Positions 10,976 to 21,822 of a stretch of DNA of 64,000 nucleotides are shown in pieces. The notes under the pieces were generated by a model that was not told the DNA's origin, made no database searches, and worked only from the letters and a program-made list of their open reading frames with translations. Every line of letters begins with the position of its first letter. Within the stretch, counting starts at the first letter, position 1. The position numbers and the translations under genes are program-made. The stretch is from Viola odorata (lineage: Eukaryota > Streptophyta > Magnoliopsida > Malpighiales > Violaceae): contig OY829543.1 in NCBI GenBank assembly GCA_963691705.1, forward strand, positions 27,737,523-27,801,522, read 5' to 3'.

Positions 10976-12391
10976 CAAGGGCTTAAACAAGGAACTAATT
11001 CCGTGGGAGAATATTACAATGAATTGGAATCCCTCATCACCAAAACCGAAACTCAAGAAGAAGAAGAGACCACAATGGCGCGATTTCTAAATGGTCTACA
11101 TGATAAGATCAAATACAAGCTGGAACTGAAGGAATTTGATAATTTGCAGTCCATGCTACACTATGCCCAAAAAGTGGAAGCTCGTGAGTCCACCAAAAAG
11201 AAAACTACTTCTAGCCGACTACCATCCCAAACAAACAATTATTCATCTACATACAAACCACCATGGAGAAGAGATACCTACCCAAAAGACAACACTACAT
11301 CCGCCCCATTACCCAAGACCGACACAACCCTACCAAAGACATACCAACCTTACACCAAAACTGCCCCTCCTAGTTCCATTCCAAAAACCCACAATTCTTC
11401 TACCCCTAACCCAACTCCCAAAAGATTTTCCAGTAATGTTGAGTGTTTCAAATGTCGGGGAAGAGGACATATTTCTTCCGAATGTCCTAATCGACGAGTA
11501 GTCATTATTCGAGAAGGAGGGTATGAAACGGATTGTGATGATAATGATGAAAGTTCCAAGGAATTGGAACTTGTAAAAGAAGAGGAACACGAAAGTTGTG
11601 AAGAAGAAGAGATAGTTCCTACTTCAGCCAAAACAATGATCCTAAGAAGGAGTTTGACTACTCAAGTGAAAAACGAGGAACAAAGGGAGAATCTCTTCCA
11701 TTCTCGTGTAGAGATACAAGGCAATATTGCCTCTTTGATTGTTGATAATGGGAGTGTGGTGGATGCCGCCAGCCATCTACTAGTACACAAATTGAGCTTG
11801 CCAACAACCAAACATCCTAAGCCCTACTCACTCCATTGGTTCAATGATGATGGAGAAGTCAAGGTGAAAGAGCAAGTTCTTGTTGCTTTCAAGTGGGGAG
11901 GATACACCGATGAAAGACTTTTTGACATTGTTCCCATGGACGCTAGTTACTTACTACTAGGACGTCCATGGCAATTTGATAGAAGAGTAGTTCATGATGG
12001 ATACACCAACCAAATCCATCTCACTCACCAAGGGAGAAAATTCAATATTCTTCCTCTTTCACCCTCTCAAGTTCATGAAGATCAAAGACAAATGGAGAAA
12101 GCAAGTGCTGAATTTCAGATGGTGAGAAAAATAAAAGAGCGAAAGAGTGGAGAGAAGAAAGTAAGTGGAGGGAACAATACACGCCATGAAAAAAGTAAGC
12201 ATGGCAGAAAAAGTGAGTTAGAGAAGAATGAGAGTGAGGTAAAACCTTTGAGTGTATTTACAAAAGGGAGAGTGATACAACATGCCTACGAAACCAGCAA
12301 AATTTGCCTTATACTTCGGTTTAAGGAACATTGTTTACATGTGGATATTAACCCTTCTTCCCTACCACCTCCTCTAGTTTCACTTTTATAG
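10976..12391 (+). pseudogene. Retrotransposon gag C-terminus and protease, ending at in-frame TAG
   Basis: Continues the frame of the upstream gag segment with no usual start codon. It contains the rest of the capsid domain (MARFLNGLHDKIK), then a Thr/Pro/Lys-rich linker. A CX2CX4HX4C zinc knuckle follows (CFKCRGRGHISSEC, 11444-11485), the RNA-binding nucleocapsid motif. After an acidic linker comes an aspartic protease with the catalytic motif as VDNGS (Asp at 11744-11746) and the flap-side LLLGRPWQFDRR motif. The DNGS form differs from the commoner DSG/DTG, but variants of this kind occur in plant gypsy proteases. The region ends in a Lys/Glu-rich spacer and TAG at 12389-12391. RT homology resumes in the same frame right after it, and relatives usually have Gln at this position. 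Confidence 0.85.
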
Positions 12392-14623
12392 GAATTTGAA
12401 GATGTGTTTCCTAAGGATATGCCGGAAGGCCTTCCTCCTATCCGAGGCATTGAGCATAGGATCGACTTAATTCCGGGTTCTACACTACCAAACCGACCAG
12501 CATATAGATGCAATCCGGAGGAGACTAAGGAACTAGAAAAACAGGTGGATGAACTCTTGAAAAAAGGGTTTATCCGTGAAAGTATGTCACCCTGTGCTGT
12601 CCCCGTGTTACTTGTACCTAAGAAAGATAGGACTTGGCGAATGTGTGTGGATTGCCGAGCAATAAACAAAATCACCATACGATATCGACATCCTATTCCC
12701 CGCCTTGATGACATGTTAGATGAGTTAAGTGGAAGCCAAGTCTACTCCAAAATAGATTTGATGAGTGAATACCACCAAATCCGCATGCAAGAGGGAGATG
12801 AGTGGAAGACTGCATTCAAAACCAAATATGGCCTCTACGAATGGATGGTAATGCCTTTTGGACTTTCTAATGCCCCTAGTACTTTCATGCGGTTGATGAA
12901 CCACGTTTTGCGTGAATTTATTGGGAAATATGTGGTCGTTTATTTTGATGACATACTCGTTTATAGTCGATCAATGAGTGATCACATTTCACATCTTCGC
13001 ACCATACTTTTTACACTTCGAACTAACAAGTTATATGCCAAAATGTCTAAATGTGAATTTTGTTTGGATAGTGTGCACTTTCTTGGTTTTGTTGTCAGTA
13101 TAGATGGTGTCCAAGTTGATGACGACAAGGTGAAAGCCATTCAAGAGTGGCCAACACCTAAGAACGCAAGTGATGTGAGATCTTTCCATGGCCTAGCAAG
13201 TTTCTACCGACGCTTTGTTCCAAATTTTTCAACACTTGCCGCCCCACTCAATGAATTAACCAAGAAGAACGTGACGTTTGAGTGGAAAGAAAGACAAGAA
13301 AATGCTTTCCAAGAGCTTAAAAGACACCTTTCCCACACACCTATCCTAGCCCTTCCTGATTTCAACAAAGCATTTGAACTTGAGTGTGATGCTAGTGGAA
13401 TTGGCCTTGGGGCTGTTTTGACTCAAGAAGGTCGTCCTATCGCTTACTTTAGTGAAAAACTTAATGGTGCCCAACTGAATTACTCCACTTATGATCGTGA
13501 GTTGTACGCACTTGTAAGAGCATTGATGGTATGGGAACACTATCTTCTTCCAAATCAGTTTGTTATCCACACCGACCATCTTAGTCTCAAATTCCTACAA
13601 GGTCAAGCCAAGATCAACAAAAGACATGCCAAGTGGATGGAGTTCATCGAGGTCTTTCCATACACCATCAAATACAAGCAAGGTAAGGAAAATGTGGTAG
13701 CTGATGCACTTTCTCGAAGGTATGTACTCTTAACCACTCTTGATGCTAAGATCTTTGGGTTTTCGCATTTAGCATCTCTATATGAGCATGATGAAGACTT
13801 ATGTGATACATACATCGCATGCTCTAAGGGCCCTTATTTGCATTATGTGAAGCATGAAAATTTCTTGTTTAAATATAATCGGCTTTGCATACCACAATCT
13901 AATATTCGAGAATTGCTTGTGATAGAAGCACATAGTGGAGGACTACAAGGACACTTTGGTATCACAAAAACTCTTCACATGTTAAAGGTACATTTCTTCT
14001 GGCCAAAAATGAAACGTGATGTCACCAAGGTAATTACTCGTTGTCTCGTATGTAAAAGAGCGAAATCTAAATCAATGACTCATGCTTCATATATACCTCT
14101 ACCCGTGGCTAACCATCCTTGGGTAGACCTCTCCATGGACTTTATTTTAGGGCTGCCACGCTCTAAGAATGGGCATGATTCCATCTTTGTGGTTGTTGAC
14201 CGTTTTTCAAAAATGGCCCATTTCATTCCTTGTGCGAAAACACATGATGCTACTCATATTGCTTATCTATTTTTCTTACATGTAGTACGTTTACATGGGA
14301 TTCCTAGAAGCATTGTAAGTGATCGAGATACCAAGTTTCTAAGTCACTTTTGGCGCACCCTTTGGGCAAAACTAGGCACCAAACTTCTCTTCTCAACTAC
14401 TTGTCACCCTCAAACCGATGGACAAACGGAAGTGGTCAATCGAACTCTAGGTTCTCTCTTGAGAGTAATGGTTGATAAACATGGAACAAAATGGGAAGAA
14501 AGTATACCTTTCATTGAATTTGCTTATAATCATGCTAATCATTCTACTATTGGTTTCTCTCCTTTTGAAGTGGTATATGGATTTCAACCACTCACTCCTC
14601 TAACCTCCTACCTCTGCCCTTAA
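12392..14623 (+). pseudogene. Retrotransposon pol: reverse transcriptase, RNase H, integrase
   Basis: In frame with the protease segment; residue numbers below count from the GTG at 12404. Reverse transcriptase: catalytic Asp in SKIDL (118) and YFDD (FDD at 181-183). The usual SGYHQI is SEYHQI here, a probable degenerate change. RNase H (about 320-440): Asp 329 (CDAS), Glu 366 (DREL), Asp 391 (HTDH) and Asp 434 (ADALS) all present. Integrase zinc site: His 510, His 517, Cys 547, Cys 550. Integrase catalytic triad: Asp 579, Asp 640, Glu 676, a DD35E spacing. The frame ends early at TAA 14621-14623, because one base appears to be missing near 14601-14604. The integrase C-terminal region continues in the next frame. 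Apart from the lesions, all enzymatic residues are intact, so the parent lineage was recently active. Confidence 0.93.
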
Positions 14624-14984
14624 GTGTGCTAAAATGTGTCGATGGAGAAACTAAGGCAGCCACAATCAAAAGCATTCATGACAACGTGAAACGCAACATC
14701 GATGATATGAACGAACGAGTGACCCGTAAGCGCAACAAAGGACAACCCCATACATAATGGGAACCAGGACAATGGGTGTGGCTGCATTGGCGGAAAGATC
14801 GCTTTCCTAGCCACCGAAAAGGAAAATTGAGCCCAAGAGGCGATGGTCCTTTTGAAATCCTCCATCGTATCAATGACAATGCCTATGTTCTTGATCTACC
14901 AAGTAAGTATGGTTCAATAAGCAACACATTTCATATTAGTGATCTATCTCTCTATCATGTAGATAATGAAGGGTCTCAAGAAAT

Positions 14985-15002
14985 GGATTCGAGGACGAAT
15001 CC
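14985..15002 (+). repeat. Coding dyad GGATTCG-AGGA-CGAATCC
   Basis: Seven-base perfect inverted arms with a 4-base loop, inside the codons for DSRTNP just upstream of the purine tract. The shorter 6-base-arm version is found in most satellite monomers (for example 28132-28147). Confidence 0.85.
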
Positions 15003-15006
15003 TTTC

Positions 15007-15020
15007 AAAGAAGGAGGAGA
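15007..15020 (+). promoter_or_regulatory. Polypurine tract (plus-strand primer)
   Basis: AAAGAAGGAGGAGA, 14 uninterrupted purines directly abutting the TGATACG start of the 3' LTR. This is the position required for priming plus-strand DNA synthesis. It is also coding (KEGGD), because pol runs through it. Confidence 0.92.
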
Positions 15021-15743
15021 TGATACGATCACACTACCCTTAAGGCTTGAAGACAAGGATATTGTTCCAAAAGGACCAATCACAAGGAGCATGGCCAAGA
15101 AGCTTACCATGTGGATCGAAAGAGAATTAATCAAGACAATACCTAAGCATGAAGATCGAGCATTGATACTACTCCTGCATTGTTCCAAAAGTGAGCTGAA
15201 GCAACAACTCCAGTAGCAAAACGCTATAGCGTTTTGCCCCTCCTTCGAAAGGACCTTGCGAGCTGTTTTTTCCCACTTGTTATATTTTATTGTTTTTATT
15301 ATCTATAAATAGAACATCAAGTTAGCTTTCCTTTGCAGATTATTGCCAAGTGAAAGCTAGAGAGAGTTCCTCCTCTAGCCTTTCACCAAGGCTTGATCCA
15401 AGCTTATTATTGAGTGATTTGTGTGTGATATTTTGGCCACTTCTTGGCTGAAACTTTGTATTGTTTCTTGGCTGTAATTCCAGTGTGTTCTCAAGCATTA
15501 ATCAAGTGTTCTTTGTGCTTTCAATCCTTGTTCAATTGTTGGTCCCCTTTCCGAATTCCATCCAAGAATTCCTAAATCCTTTCCTTTCATCCTTTGTCTT
15601 ATCATCCATTTCCGCTGCACTTATACTCCATCTTCCATCCTATTTCCTTCCATATTCCAATCTGCCTTGTGTCGCAACTCCAAGCTAGATCCTCCTTCAA
15701 CATAGGTTCATCCTCCCCTTACAAAGGAGGTTGGATCTTATCA
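15021..15743 (+). repeat. 3' LTR
   Basis: 723 bp, TGATACG...TTATCA, offset 7258 from the 5' LTR with three substitutions and no indel. It contains the last 64 codons of pol, the 22-bp palindrome at 15216-15237 and the TATA box at 15304-15311. Followed directly by the GACTT duplication and satellite. Confidence 0.97.
15216..15237. repeat. Perfect 22-bp palindrome in 3' LTR
   Basis: Identical to 7958-7979. It begins at the final base of the pol stop codon TAG. Confidence 0.85.
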
Positions 15744-15748
15744 GACTT
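15744..15748 (+). repeat. Target site duplication, right copy (GACTT)
   Basis: Exact repeat of 7758-7762. It is followed by ATTTTCACATCGG, where the satellite resumes. Confidence 0.95.
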
Positions 15749-16135
15749 ATTTTCACATCGGTTTGAGTTACCTTTTAGTTATTTTCCATCCCTTTTCCAT
15801 AGTACTGATGCATATCTCTCCTATGTTCGTACTATGTGTGACATTCGCAAAGGAATGGAGCGCGCAGATTCGAGGACGAATCCATTTGAAGAGGGAGGAG
15901 ATGATACGAGCATGAGGGCTCTCACTCGTATCCACGTGAAGACCTCACGGCTAGGGCGTTTAAGCCATGAGGAACGCCACGCCAAGTCCGCGCAAACCAT
16001 GAAGACATCCGCGCACCAAGCGCGCCAATCTCTTCAGGCCCGCGGTCAAGGCGTTAAGTAAAGGGTAGTTTAAGGTTGTTTCTTGTAGTAATTCCCAAGC
16101 CTACTCATCACCCATGGGAGAAAATTCCTTGTCTT
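15749..16135 (+). repeat. Right half of the monomer split by the retrotransposon
   Basis: Together with 7746-7762 this makes a 404-bp unit: a 407-bp form with a 3-bp loss (CACATCGG where other monomers have CACATCATCGG). Its type (STDAYLSYV reading) is the one expected third in HOR-1. Confidence 0.8.
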
Positions 16136-16542
16136 TTGAAGTCTACGGACTTATTTTCACAACATCGCTTTGAGTTACCTTTTAGTTATTTTCCAACCCT
16201 TTTCCATAGTACTGATGCATATCTCTCCTATGTAGGTACTTTGTGTGACATTCGCAAAGGAATAGAGCGCGCAGATTCGAGGACGAATCCATTTGAAGAG
16301 GGAGGAGATGATACGAGCATGAGGGCTCTCACTCGTATCCACGTGAAGACCTCACGGCTAGGGCGTTTAAGCCATGAGGAACGCCACGGCAAGTCCGCGC
16401 AAACCATGAAGACATCCGCGCACCAACAGCGCCAATCTCTTCAGGCCCGCGGTCAAGGCCTTAAGTAAAGGGTAGTTTTGGGTTGTTTCTTGTAGTAATT
16501 CCCAAGCCTACTCATCACCCATGGGAGAAAATTCCTTGTCTT
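16136..16542 (+). repeat. Single 407-bp satellite monomer between HOR-1 and HOR-2
   Basis: Short-form monomer resembling the last unit of HOR-2 (18776). It marks the transition from the HOR-1 phase to the HOR-2 phase. Confidence 0.75.
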
Positions 16543-19182
16543 TTGAAGTCTACGGACTTATTTTCACAACATCGCTTTGAGTTACCTTTTAGTTATTTCC
16601 CTACACTTTTCCATAATGTTGATGCATACCTCTCCTATATAGCAACTATGTGTGACATTCGCAAAGGAATGGAGCGCGCAGATTCGAGGACGAATCCATT
16701 TGAAGAGGGAGGAGATGATACGAGCATGAGGGCTCTCACTCGTCTCCACGTGAAGACCTCACGGATACTCCGCGCAAGCCATGAGGAATGCCACGCCAAG
16801 TCCTCGCAAACCAGGAAGACATGTGCGCACCAGGCGCGCCAACCCTAGCATCCCATGAAGTCCCCGCGCCTAAGCCATCCGAGGCCTTGCGCTAGCTCTC
16901 CAAGCCAATCTCTTCAAGCCCGCGGTCAAGGCCTTAAGTAAAGGGTAGTTTAGGGTTATTTCATGTAATAATTCCCAAGCCTACTCTTCGCCCATGGGAG
17001 AAAATTCCTTGTCTTTTGAAGTCTACAGACTTATTTTCACATCATCGCCTTGAGTTACCTTTTAGTTATTTTCCAACCCTTTTCCATTGTGCTGATGCAT
17101 ATCTCTCCTATGTAGGTACTTTGTGTGACATTCGCAATGGAATGGAGCCCGCAGATTCGAGGACGAATCCATTTGAAGAGGGAGGAGATGATACGAGCAT
17201 GAGGGCTCTCACTCGTATCCACGTGAAGACCTCACGGATAGGCCGCGCAAGCCATGAGGAATGCCGCGCCAAGTCTTCCCAAACCATGAAGACATGCGCG
17301 CACAAGGCGCGCCAACCCTAGCATCCCATGAATGCCCCGCGCCTAAGCCATCCGAGGCTATGCGCTAGCTCTCCAAGCCAATCTCTTCAAGCCCGCGGTC
17401 AAGGCCTTAAGTAAAGGGTAGTTTAGGGTTATTTCATGATATAATTCCCAAGCCCACTCTTCACCCATGGGAGAAAATTCCTTGTCTTTTGAAGTCTACA
17501 GACTTATTTACCCATCATTGCTTTGAGTTACCTTTTAGTTATTTTCCAACTCTTTTCCATAGTGCTGATGCATATCTCTTCTATGTAGGTACTTTGTGTG
17601 ACATTCACAAAGGAATGGAGCACGCAGATTCGAGAACAAATCCATTTGAAGAGGGAGGAGATGATACGAGCATGAGGGCTCTCACTCGTATCCACGTGAA
17701 GACCTCACGGATAGGCCGCGCAAGCAATATGGAATGTCGCGCCAAGTCCTCGCAAAGCAGGAAGACATGTGGGCACCAGGCGCGCCAACCCTAGCATCCC
17801 ATGAAGTCCCCGCACCTAAGCCATCCGAGGCCTTGCGCTAGCTCCCCAAGCCAATCTCTTCAAGCCCGCGGTCAAGGCCTTAAGTAAAGGGTAGTTTAGG
17901 GTTATTTCATGTAATAATTCCCAAGCCTACTCTTCGCCCATGGGAGAAAATTCCTTGTCTTTTGAAGTCTACAGACTTATTTTCACATCATCGGTTTCAG
18001 TTACCTTTTAGTTATTTTCCAACCCTTTTCCATAGTACTGATGCATATTTCTCCTATGTAGGTACTATGTGTGACATTCGCAAAGGAATGGAGCGCGCAG
18101 ATTCGAACACGAATCCATTTGAAGAGGGAGGAGATGTTATGAGCATGAGGGCTCTCACTCGTATCCACGTGAAGACCTCACGGCTAGGGCGCGTAAGCCC
18201 TGAGGTACGCCGCACCAAGTCCGCGCAAACCATGAAGACATCCGCGCACCAGGCGCGCCAATCTCTTCAAGCCCGCGGTCAAGGCCTTAAGTAAAGGGTA
18301 GTTTAGGGTTGTTTCTTGTAATAATTCCCAAGCCTACTCTTCGCCCATGGGAGAAAATTCCTTGTCTTTTGAAGTCTACAGACTTATTTTGACATCATCG
18401 GTTTGAGTTACCTTTTAGTTATTTTCCAACCCTTTTCCATAGTACTGATGCATATCTCTCCTATGTTGGTACTATGTGTTACATTCGCAAAGGAATGGAG
18501 CGCACAGATTCGAGGACGAATCCATTTGAAGAGGGAGGAGATGATACGACCATGAGGGCTCTCACTCGTATCCACGTGAAGACCTCACGGATAGGCCTCG
18601 TCAGCCATGAGGAATGCCACACGAAGTCCGCGCAAACCATGAAGACATCCGCGCACCAAGCGCGCCAATCTCTTCAGGCCCGCGGTCAAGGCCTTAAGTA
18701 AAGGGTAGTTTAAGGTTGTTTCTTGTAGTAATTCCCAAGCCTACTCTTCACCCATGGGAGAAAATTCCTTGTCTTTTGAAGTCTACGGACTTATTTTCAC
18801 AACATCGCTTTGAGTTACCTTTTAGTTATTTTCCAACCCTTTTCCATAGTACTGATGCATATCTCTCCTATGTAGGTACTATGTGTGACATTCGCAAAGG
18901 AATGGAGCGCGCAGATTCGAGGACGAATCCACTTCAAGAGGGAGGAGATGATACGAGCATGAGGGCTCTCACTCGTATCCACGTGAAGACCTCACGGCTA
19001 GGGCGTTTAAGCCATGAGGAACGCCACGCCAAGTCCGCGCAAACCATGAAGACATCCGCGCACCAAACGCGCCAATCTCTTCAGGCCCGCGGTTAAGGCC
19101 TTAAGTAAAGGGTAGTTTCGGGTTGTTTCTTGTAGTAATTCCGAAGCCTACTCATCACCCATGGGAGAAAATTCCTTGTCTT
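16543..19182 (+). repeat. HOR-2 copy a (2640 bp hexamer)
   Basis: Monomers at 16543, 17016, 17489, 17962, 18369 and 18776 with lengths 473, 473, 473, 407, 407 and 407. Diagnostic variants: AACACGAATCC loop in unit 4, ACTATGTGTTACATT in unit 5, CCACTTCAAGAGG in unit 6. Confidence 0.9.
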
Positions 19183-21822
19183 TTGAAGTCTACGGACTTA
19201 TTTTCACAACATCGCTTTGAGTTACCTTTTAGTTATTTCCCTACACTTTTCCATAATGTTGATGCATACCTCTCCTATATAGGAACTATGTGTGACATTC
19301 GCAAAGGAATGGAGCGCGCAGATTCGAGGACGAATCCATTTGAAGAGGGAGGAGATGATACGAGCATGAGGGCTCTCACTCGTCTCCACGTGAAGACCTC
19401 ACGGATACTCCGCGCAAGCCATGAGGAATGCCACGCCAAGTCCTCGCAAACCAGGAAGACATGTGCGCACCAGGCGCGCCAACCCTAGCATCCCATGAAG
19501 TCCCCGCGCCTAAACCATCCGAGGCCTTGCGCTAGCTCTCCAAGCCAATCTCTTCAAGCCCACGGTCAAGGCCTTAAGTAAAGGGTAGTTTAGGGTTATT
19601 TCATGTAATAATTCCCAAGCCTACTCTTCGCCCATGGGAGAAAATTCCTTGTCTTTTGAAGTCTACAGACTTATTTTCACATCATCGCCTTGAGTTACCT
19701 TTTAGTTATTTTCCAACCCTTTTCCATTGTGCTGATGCATATCTCACCTATGTAGGTACTTTGTGTGACATTCGCAAAGGAATGGAGCCCGCAGATTCGA
19801 GGACGAATCCATTTGAAGAGGGAGGAGATGATACGAGCATGAGGGCTCTCACTCGTATCCACGTGAAGACCTCACGGATAGGCCGCGCAAGCCATGAGGA
19901 ATGCCGCGCCAAGTCTTCCCAAACCATGAAGACATGCGCGCACAAGGCGCGCCAACCCTAGCATCCCATGAATGCCCCGCGCCTAAGCCATCCGAGGCTA
20001 TGCGCTAGCTCTCCAAGCCAATCTCTTCAAGCCCGCGGTCAAGGCCTTAAGTAAAGGGTAGTTTAGGGTTATTTCATGATATAATTCCCAAGCCCACTCT
20101 TCACCCATGGGAGAAAATTCCTTGTCTTTTGAAGTCTACAGACTTATTTACCCATCATTGCTTTGAGTTACCTTTTAGTTATTTTCCAACTCTTTTCCAT
20201 AGTGCTGATGCATATCTCTTCTATGTAGGTACTTTGTGTGACATTCACAAAGGAATGGAGCACGCAGATTCGAGAACAAATCCATTTGAAGAGGGAGGAG
20301 ATGATACGAGCATGAGGGCTCTCACTCGTATCCACGTGAAGACCTCACGGATAGGCCGCGCAAGCAATATGGAATGTCGCGCCAAGTCCTCGCAAAGCAG
20401 GAAGACATGTGGGCACCAGGCGCGCCAACCCTAGCATCCAATGAAGTCCCCGCACCTAAGCCATCCGAGGCCTTGCGCTAGCTCCCCAAGCCAATCTCTT
20501 CAAGCCCGCGGTCAAGGCCTTAAGTAAAGGGTAGTTTAGGGTTATTTCATGTAATAATTCCCAAGCCTACTCTTCGCCCATGGGAGAAAATTCCTTGTCT
20601 TTTGAAGTCTACAGACTTATTTTCACATCATCGGTTTCAGTTACCTTTTAGTTATTTTCCAACCCTTTTCCATAGTACTGATGCATATTTCTCCTATGTA
20701 GGTACTATGTGTGACATTCGCAAAGGAATGGAGCGCGCAGATTCGAACACGAATCCATTTGAAGAGGGAGGAGATGTTATGAGCATGAGGGCTCTCACTC
20801 GTATCCACGTGAAGACCTCACGGCTAGGGCGCGTAAGCCCTGAGGTATGCCGCACCAAGTCCGCGCAAACCATGAAGACATCCGCGCACCAGGCGCGCCA
20901 ATCTCTTCAAGCCCGCGGTCAAGGCCTTAAGTAAAGGGTAGTTTAGGGTTGTTTCTTGTAATAATTCCCAAGCCTACTCTTCGCCCATGGGAGAAAATTC
21001 CTTGTCTTTTGAAGTCTACAGACTTATTTTGACATCATCGGTTTGAGTTACCTTTTAGTTATTTTCCAACCCTTTTCCATAGTACTGATGCATATCTCTC
21101 CTATGTTGGTACTATGTGTTACATTCGCAAAGGAATGGAGCGCACAGATTCGAGGACGAATCCATTTGAAGAGGGAGGAGATGATACGACCATGAGGGCT
21201 CTCACTCGTATCCACGTGAAGACCTCACGGATAGGCCTCGTCAGCCATGAGGAATGCCACACGAAGTCCGCGCAAACCATGAAGACATCCGCGCACCAAG
21301 CGCGCCAATCTCTTCAGGCCCGCGGTCAAGGCCTTAAGTAAAGGGTAGTTTAACGTTGTTTCTTGTAGTAATTCCCAAGCCTACTCTTCACCCATGGGAG
21401 AAAATTCCTTGTCTTTTGAAGTCTACGGACTTATTTTCACAACATCGCTTTGAGTTACCTTTTAGTTATTTTCCAACCCTTTTCCATAGTACTGATGCAT
21501 ATCTCTCCTATGTAGGTACTATGTGTGACATTCGCAAAGGAATGGAGCGCGCAGATTCGAGGACGAATCCACTTCAAGAGGGAGGAGATGATACGAGCAT
21601 GAGGGCTCTCACTCGTATCCACGTGAAGACCTCACGGCTAGGGCGTTTAAGCCATGAGGAACGCCACGCCAAGTCCGCGCAAACCATGAAGACATCCGCG
21701 CACCAAACGCGCCAATCTCTTCAGGCCCGCGGTCAAGGCCTTAAGTAAAGGGTAGTTTCGGGTTGTTTCTTGTAGTAATTCCGAAGCCTACTCATCACCC
21801 ATGGGAGAAAATTCCTTGTCTT
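19183..21822 (+). repeat. HOR-2 copy b (2640 bp)
   Basis: Same six monomer types in the same order, exactly 2640 bp downstream of copy a, with only scattered substitutions (for example GAGGTATGCC for GAGGTACGCC near 20846). Confidence 0.9.

Larger units (their letters stand above)
14605..15216 (+). pseudogene. Integrase C-terminus reading through PPT into 3' LTR
   Basis: Continues integrase in the +1 frame after the break near 14602. Homology to the usual gypsy integrase tail starts at [11 protein letters not shown], is cut by TAA at 14755-14757 (a Gln position in relatives), and resumes at WEPGQWVWLHWRK. The GPF module is at 14833-14880 (PRGDGPFEIL). After FHISDLSLYHVDN come DSRTNPFKEGGDDT, then the frame crosses the polypurine tract, enters the LTR at 15021 and runs 64 more codons to TAG 15214-15216. 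The LTR-encoded part contains VPKGPITRSMAKKL, a basic motif. It resembles what I recall of the CR motif proposed to target CRM elements to centromeres; this identification is an inference. There is no chromodomain. Confidence 0.8.
7763..15743 (+). mobile_element. Ty3/gypsy LTR retrotransposon, CRM-like, degenerate coding
   Basis: A complete 7981-bp element: 723-bp LTR, tRNA-Met-like primer site, long leader, gag with CCHC knuckle, protease, reverse transcriptase, RNase H, integrase, polypurine tract, 723-bp LTR. The order PR-RT-RH-IN places it in Ty3/gypsy. No chromodomain is visible after the integrase GPF motif; instead the pol frame runs through the purine tract and 64 codons into the 3' LTR. 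As I recall, this is reported for CRM-clade (centromeric) chromoviruses, so CRM-like is an inference. Three LTR differences in 723 bp indicate recent insertion. The coding frame carries stops at 10973, 12389 and 14755 and a frameshift near 14602, so it is probably not autonomous. Confidence 0.95.

Noticed and set aside
14776..15216. Chromodomain at the integrase C-terminus
   Set aside because: No aromatic-cage chromodomain pattern could be seen after the GPF module; the tail is short, charged and partly LTR-encoded.
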